From Sediminibacterium sp. (GTDB lineage Bacteria > Bacteroidota > Bacteroidia > Chitinophagales > Chitinophagaceae), in the NCBI GenBank assembly GCA_023263235.1, contig JALQXE010000040.1:1-7915 (forward strand): a DNA stretch of 7,915 bases, read 5' to 3'. Positions within the stretch are counted from its first letter, which is position 1; every line of letters starts with the position of its first letter. Below are positions 6,155 through 7,915 of this stretch, one piece after another. A program made the translations under genes and the position numbers. Below the pieces are notes generated by a model. The model did not search any database and was not told where the DNA came from. It worked only from the letters and a program-made list of their open reading frames with translations.

Positions 6155-7399
6155 TTAAGCCACTTTTAATGTACTTAGTTTACTTTTATCAAATATGGTT
6201 TTTGCATAAGCTAGGTCCACATTGAATTCGGTAGTTGAGGTACCAGGTAATTCATACATAGCTTGTGTAAATAATCCTTCACAAATACTTCTTAATCCTC
6301 TTGCGCCTAATTTGTATTCCATTGCTTTTTCGGTAATGAAATCAAAAACGGCAGGATCTATAGTTAATTTGATGTTTTCAATTGCGAATAGCTGAGTGTA
6401 TTGTTTGATTAACGCATTTTTTGGTTCCGTTAAAATACTTCTTAAAGTTGAAGCATCTAATGGTTCCAAATGTGTTACAATGGGAAGGCGACCCAGCATT
6501 TCGGGAATTAAGCCAAAGGTTTTAATATCCTGTGCATTTACAAAACGCAATAAATTTTTGCGTTGTAATTCTTGCTCATCTTTATTCACGCTAAATCCAA
6601 TGGCATTGGTATTAATTCTACGGGCAATAATTTTATCAATCCCATCAAAAGCACCTCCACATATAAATAGAATATTTTTGGTATCCACTTTTATCATTTT
6701 TTGGTCGGGATGTTTGCGGCCACCTTGAGGCGGCACCAATACCTCTGTTCCTTCCAGCATTTTTAATAAACCTTGTTGTACCCCTTCGCCACTCACATCT
6801 CTTGTAATTGAAGCATTGTCACTTTTACGGGCAATCTTATCTATCTCATCAATATATACAATACCTCTTTGTGCAGCTTCAACATCATAGTCGCAGTTTT
6901 GTAATAAACGGGTTAACATACTTTCCACGTCTTCTCCTACATAGCCCGCTTCTGTGAAAACGGTAGCATCCACTATCGCAAAAGGTACATTCAATAACTT
7001 GGCAATGGTTTTTGCCAATAAGGTTTTACCCGTACCTGTTTCCCCAATCATAATCACGTTGCTCTTTTCAATTTCCACTTCATTTGTGGAAACAGAAGGC
7101 AGATTAATACGTTTAAAATGATTGTACACCGCTACACATAATATTTTTTTAGCCTCGTCTTGGCCAATAATATATTGGTCTAAAAAAGCTTTGATAGCAG
7201 TAGGCTTTTGTACTTTTAATGTACCTGCTTTACCGTCTGTTTTTTTCTGATGAAATTCTTTTTCAATAATCTCATGTGCATGCTCGATACAATTTTCACA
7301 AATATGCCCATCCTGTCCTGCAATCAGTATTTTAACCTCGTCTCTGCTGCGTCCACAAAATGAACAATGTATACTTGTATCGCCTTTGCTTGTTTTCAT
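6155..7399 (-). CDS. clpX: ATP-dependent Clp protease ATP-binding subunit ClpX
   Basis: ClpX is the hexameric AAA+ unfoldase that recognises substrates and feeds them to ClpP. From ATG 7397-7399 it has 414 residues, the usual length. The N-terminal zinc-binding domain has C12, C15, C34 and C37. The AAA+ module shows Walker A GETGTGKT (119-126), the pore loop GYVG (152-155), Walker B IVYIDE (180-185), the RKH loop (228-230) and sensor 2 GARGLR (367-372). The ClpP-docking loop IGF is present (267-269). The frame can be extended to 7444, but that would overlap the end of clpP and add 15 residues not seen in ClpX proteins, so the MKTSKGD start is chosen. It follows clpP by 28 bases, the usual clpP-clpX order, and is intact although clpP is broken. 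Confidence 0.97.
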   Translation of the reverse strand: MKTSKGDTSIHCSFCGRSRDEVKILIAGQDGHICENCIEHAHEIIEKEFHQKKTDGKAGTLKVQKPTAIKAFLDQYIIGQDEAKKILCVAVYNHFKRINLPSVSTNEVEIEKSNVIMIGETGTGKTLLAKTIAKLLNVPFAIVDATVFTEAGYVGEDVESMLTRLLQNCDYDVEAAQRGIVYIDEIDKIARKSDNASITRDVSGEGVQQGLLKMLEGTEVLVPPQGGRKHPDQKMIKVDTKNILFICGGAFDGIDKIIARRINTNAIGFSVNKDEQELQRKNLLRFVNAQDIKTFGLIPEMLGRLPIVTHLEPLDASTLRSILTEPKNALIKQYTQLFAIENIKLTIDPAVFDFITEKAMEYKLGARGLRSICEGLFTQAMYELPGTSTTEFNVDLAYAKTIFDKSKLSTLKVA

Positions 7400-7427
7400 C
7401 TTCAATTTCTTTTGGTTTACTTGCTCA

Positions 7428-7697
7428 CTATAAGCTTTTTGCAATATTATCTACAATGCCGTAGGCAACTGCTTCTTCGGCATTCATCCAATAGTCTCTA
7501 TCAAAATCGGCCATGATTTGTTCCATTGATTTTCCGCAGTTCTTGGCTAATATTTGCGCACCTAATTCTTTTGTTTTTCTAATTTGTTCTGCTTGAATTT
7601 CAATGTCGGCACTAGTTGCTTGATAATAACCTCCTAAACTTGGTTGGTGAATCATTACCTCGCCATGAGGAAAAATAGAGCGCTTGCCTTTTTCCAC
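7428..7697 (-). CDS. clpP: ClpP protease, C-terminal part only (5' end replaced by dinB sequence)
   Basis: This is the C-terminal part of ClpP, the serine protease of the ClpXP and ClpAP complexes. Counting from the GTG at 7695-7697, which is only the edge of the open frame and not a credible start, it holds the catalytic histidine H17 (VMIHQPS) and the catalytic aspartate D68 ([12 protein letters not shown]). Those match E. coli H122 and D171, with two extra residues between them. The segment ends [12 protein letters not shown], a normal ClpP end. About the first 105 residues of a usual ClpP are missing, including the catalytic serine motif and the handle start. ClpP similarity begins at [11 protein letters not shown]; upstream, the DNA codes for DinB in a different frame. 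A product from this frame could not be an active protease. It lies 28 bases before clpX. I think this is a break or chimera, not a natural short ClpP. Confidence 0.9.
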   Translation of the reverse strand: MEKGKRSIFPHGEVMIHQPSLGGYYQATSADIEIQAEQIRKTKELGAQILAKNCGKSMEQIMADFDRDYWMNAEEAVAYGIVDNIAKSL

Positions 7698-7915
7698 AAT
7701 TGAACCCCAGGTTTTCCAAATTCTCTTTCCAGTAACCTTGGAGGCAATGCAGCCAATAGACCAATCTGACGAATACCCATCAAATTTAACTTCCTGGAAA
7801 TAATATCCCCGACACCAGGTAACTTACGAACTTGTAATGGTGATAGAAATCCTCTTTCTGTACCTTTTTCTATGAGTAAGGCCCCATTAGGTCTTGCTTC
7901 CAGGGTACCTATTCT
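7655..7915 (-). CDS. dinB: DNA polymerase IV (DinB) internal fragment, joined to clpP
   Basis: DinB is a Y-family translesion DNA polymerase. I translated the minus strand from the right edge. The frame is open for 86 codons and reads RIGTLEARPNGALL, then TERGFLSPLQVRKLPGVG, then GIRQIGLLAALPPRLL, then [12 protein letters not shown]. This matches the end of the palm domain (the KPNG-type motif) and the helix-hairpin-helix thumb (RKLPGVG) of DinB; the active-site carboxylates lie further upstream, outside the window. Similarity runs to about residue 77 (7685). The last residues up to TAA 7655-7657 are read from clpP DNA in the wrong frame. The little-finger domain is absent, so the product would be incomplete. 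GC content of 7694-7915 is about 42 percent by my count, against about 38 percent in the clpP part, which is too close to be decisive. Confidence 0.85.
   Translation of the reverse strand, partial: RIGTLEARPNGALLIEKGTERGFLSPLQVRKLPGVGDIISRKLNLMGIRQIGLLAALPPRLLEREFGKPGVQLWKKASALFFLMAR
7684..7695 (-). other. Junction between dinB and clpP, with microhomology
   Basis: On the minus strand the 12 bases GGAAAAAGGCAA can be read both as the end of DinB (codons W-K-K-A, with LWKKA followed by N or G usual in the family) and as ClpP codons (E-K-G-K). The exact breakpoint is therefore ambiguous inside this stretch. The two reading frames differ by one base, so no fusion protein is made. Confidence 0.75.

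Noticed and set aside
6396..6728. Plus-strand open frame opposite clpX
   Set aside because: It is antisense to conserved ClpX motifs; there is no independent support.
7400..7444. Longer ClpX N-terminus starting at 7444
   Set aside because: It would overlap the end of clpP and add 15 residues absent from ClpX proteins, which start just before the zinc domain as at 7399.
7428..7697. A naturally short 89-residue ClpP-like protein
   Set aside because: It lacks the catalytic serine region, its only start is the first GTG after the junction, and the DNA just upstream codes for another gene.
7655..7697. A functional DinB-ClpP fusion protein
   Set aside because: The two frames differ by one base; the DinB frame meets TAA at 7655-7657 after about nine meaningless residues.

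Overview
The window looks like a chromosomal segment of a Bacteroidota bacterium, probably near the Chitinophagaceae or Sphingobacteriia. Four things suggest this: an LpxC-FabZ fusion behind lpxD, AT-rich housekeeping genes, starts without a clear Shine-Dalgarno sequence, and a TAnnTTTG-type promoter element. No RNA gene, CRISPR array, insertion sequence or phage gene is visible. No gene-free stretch exceeds 300 bases.

Left part (1-3694, minus strand): a lipid A operon read right to left. It holds an HD-domain phosphohydrolase, lpxD, and a fused lpxC/fabZ that runs off the left edge. LpxC and LpxD are the second and third steps of lipid A synthesis, and FabZ supplies the acyl-ACP pool.

Middle part (about 3772-5980, plus strand, divergent from the operon): a promoter, a conserved 90-residue protein of unknown function, a PhnP-like metallo-beta-lactamase-fold hydrolase, and a membrane-anchored protein with three helix-hairpin-helix-like units. 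It ends in a strong intrinsic terminator at 5949-5977.

Right part (5976-7915, minus strand): a 50-residue protein, clpX, and the 3' part of clpP. ClpX and ClpP would form the ATP-dependent ClpXP protease, but clpP is broken. At about 7684-7695 the ClpP sequence changes abruptly, in another reading frame, into an internal part of DNA polymerase IV (DinB). The expected ClpP N-terminal half with its catalytic serine is absent. This dinB-clpP junction, at a short stretch of microhomology, is the most notable thing in the window. It is either a genuine rearrangement or, more likely, a chimera of assembly or amplification at the end of a contig. I found no convincing new multi-gene system.
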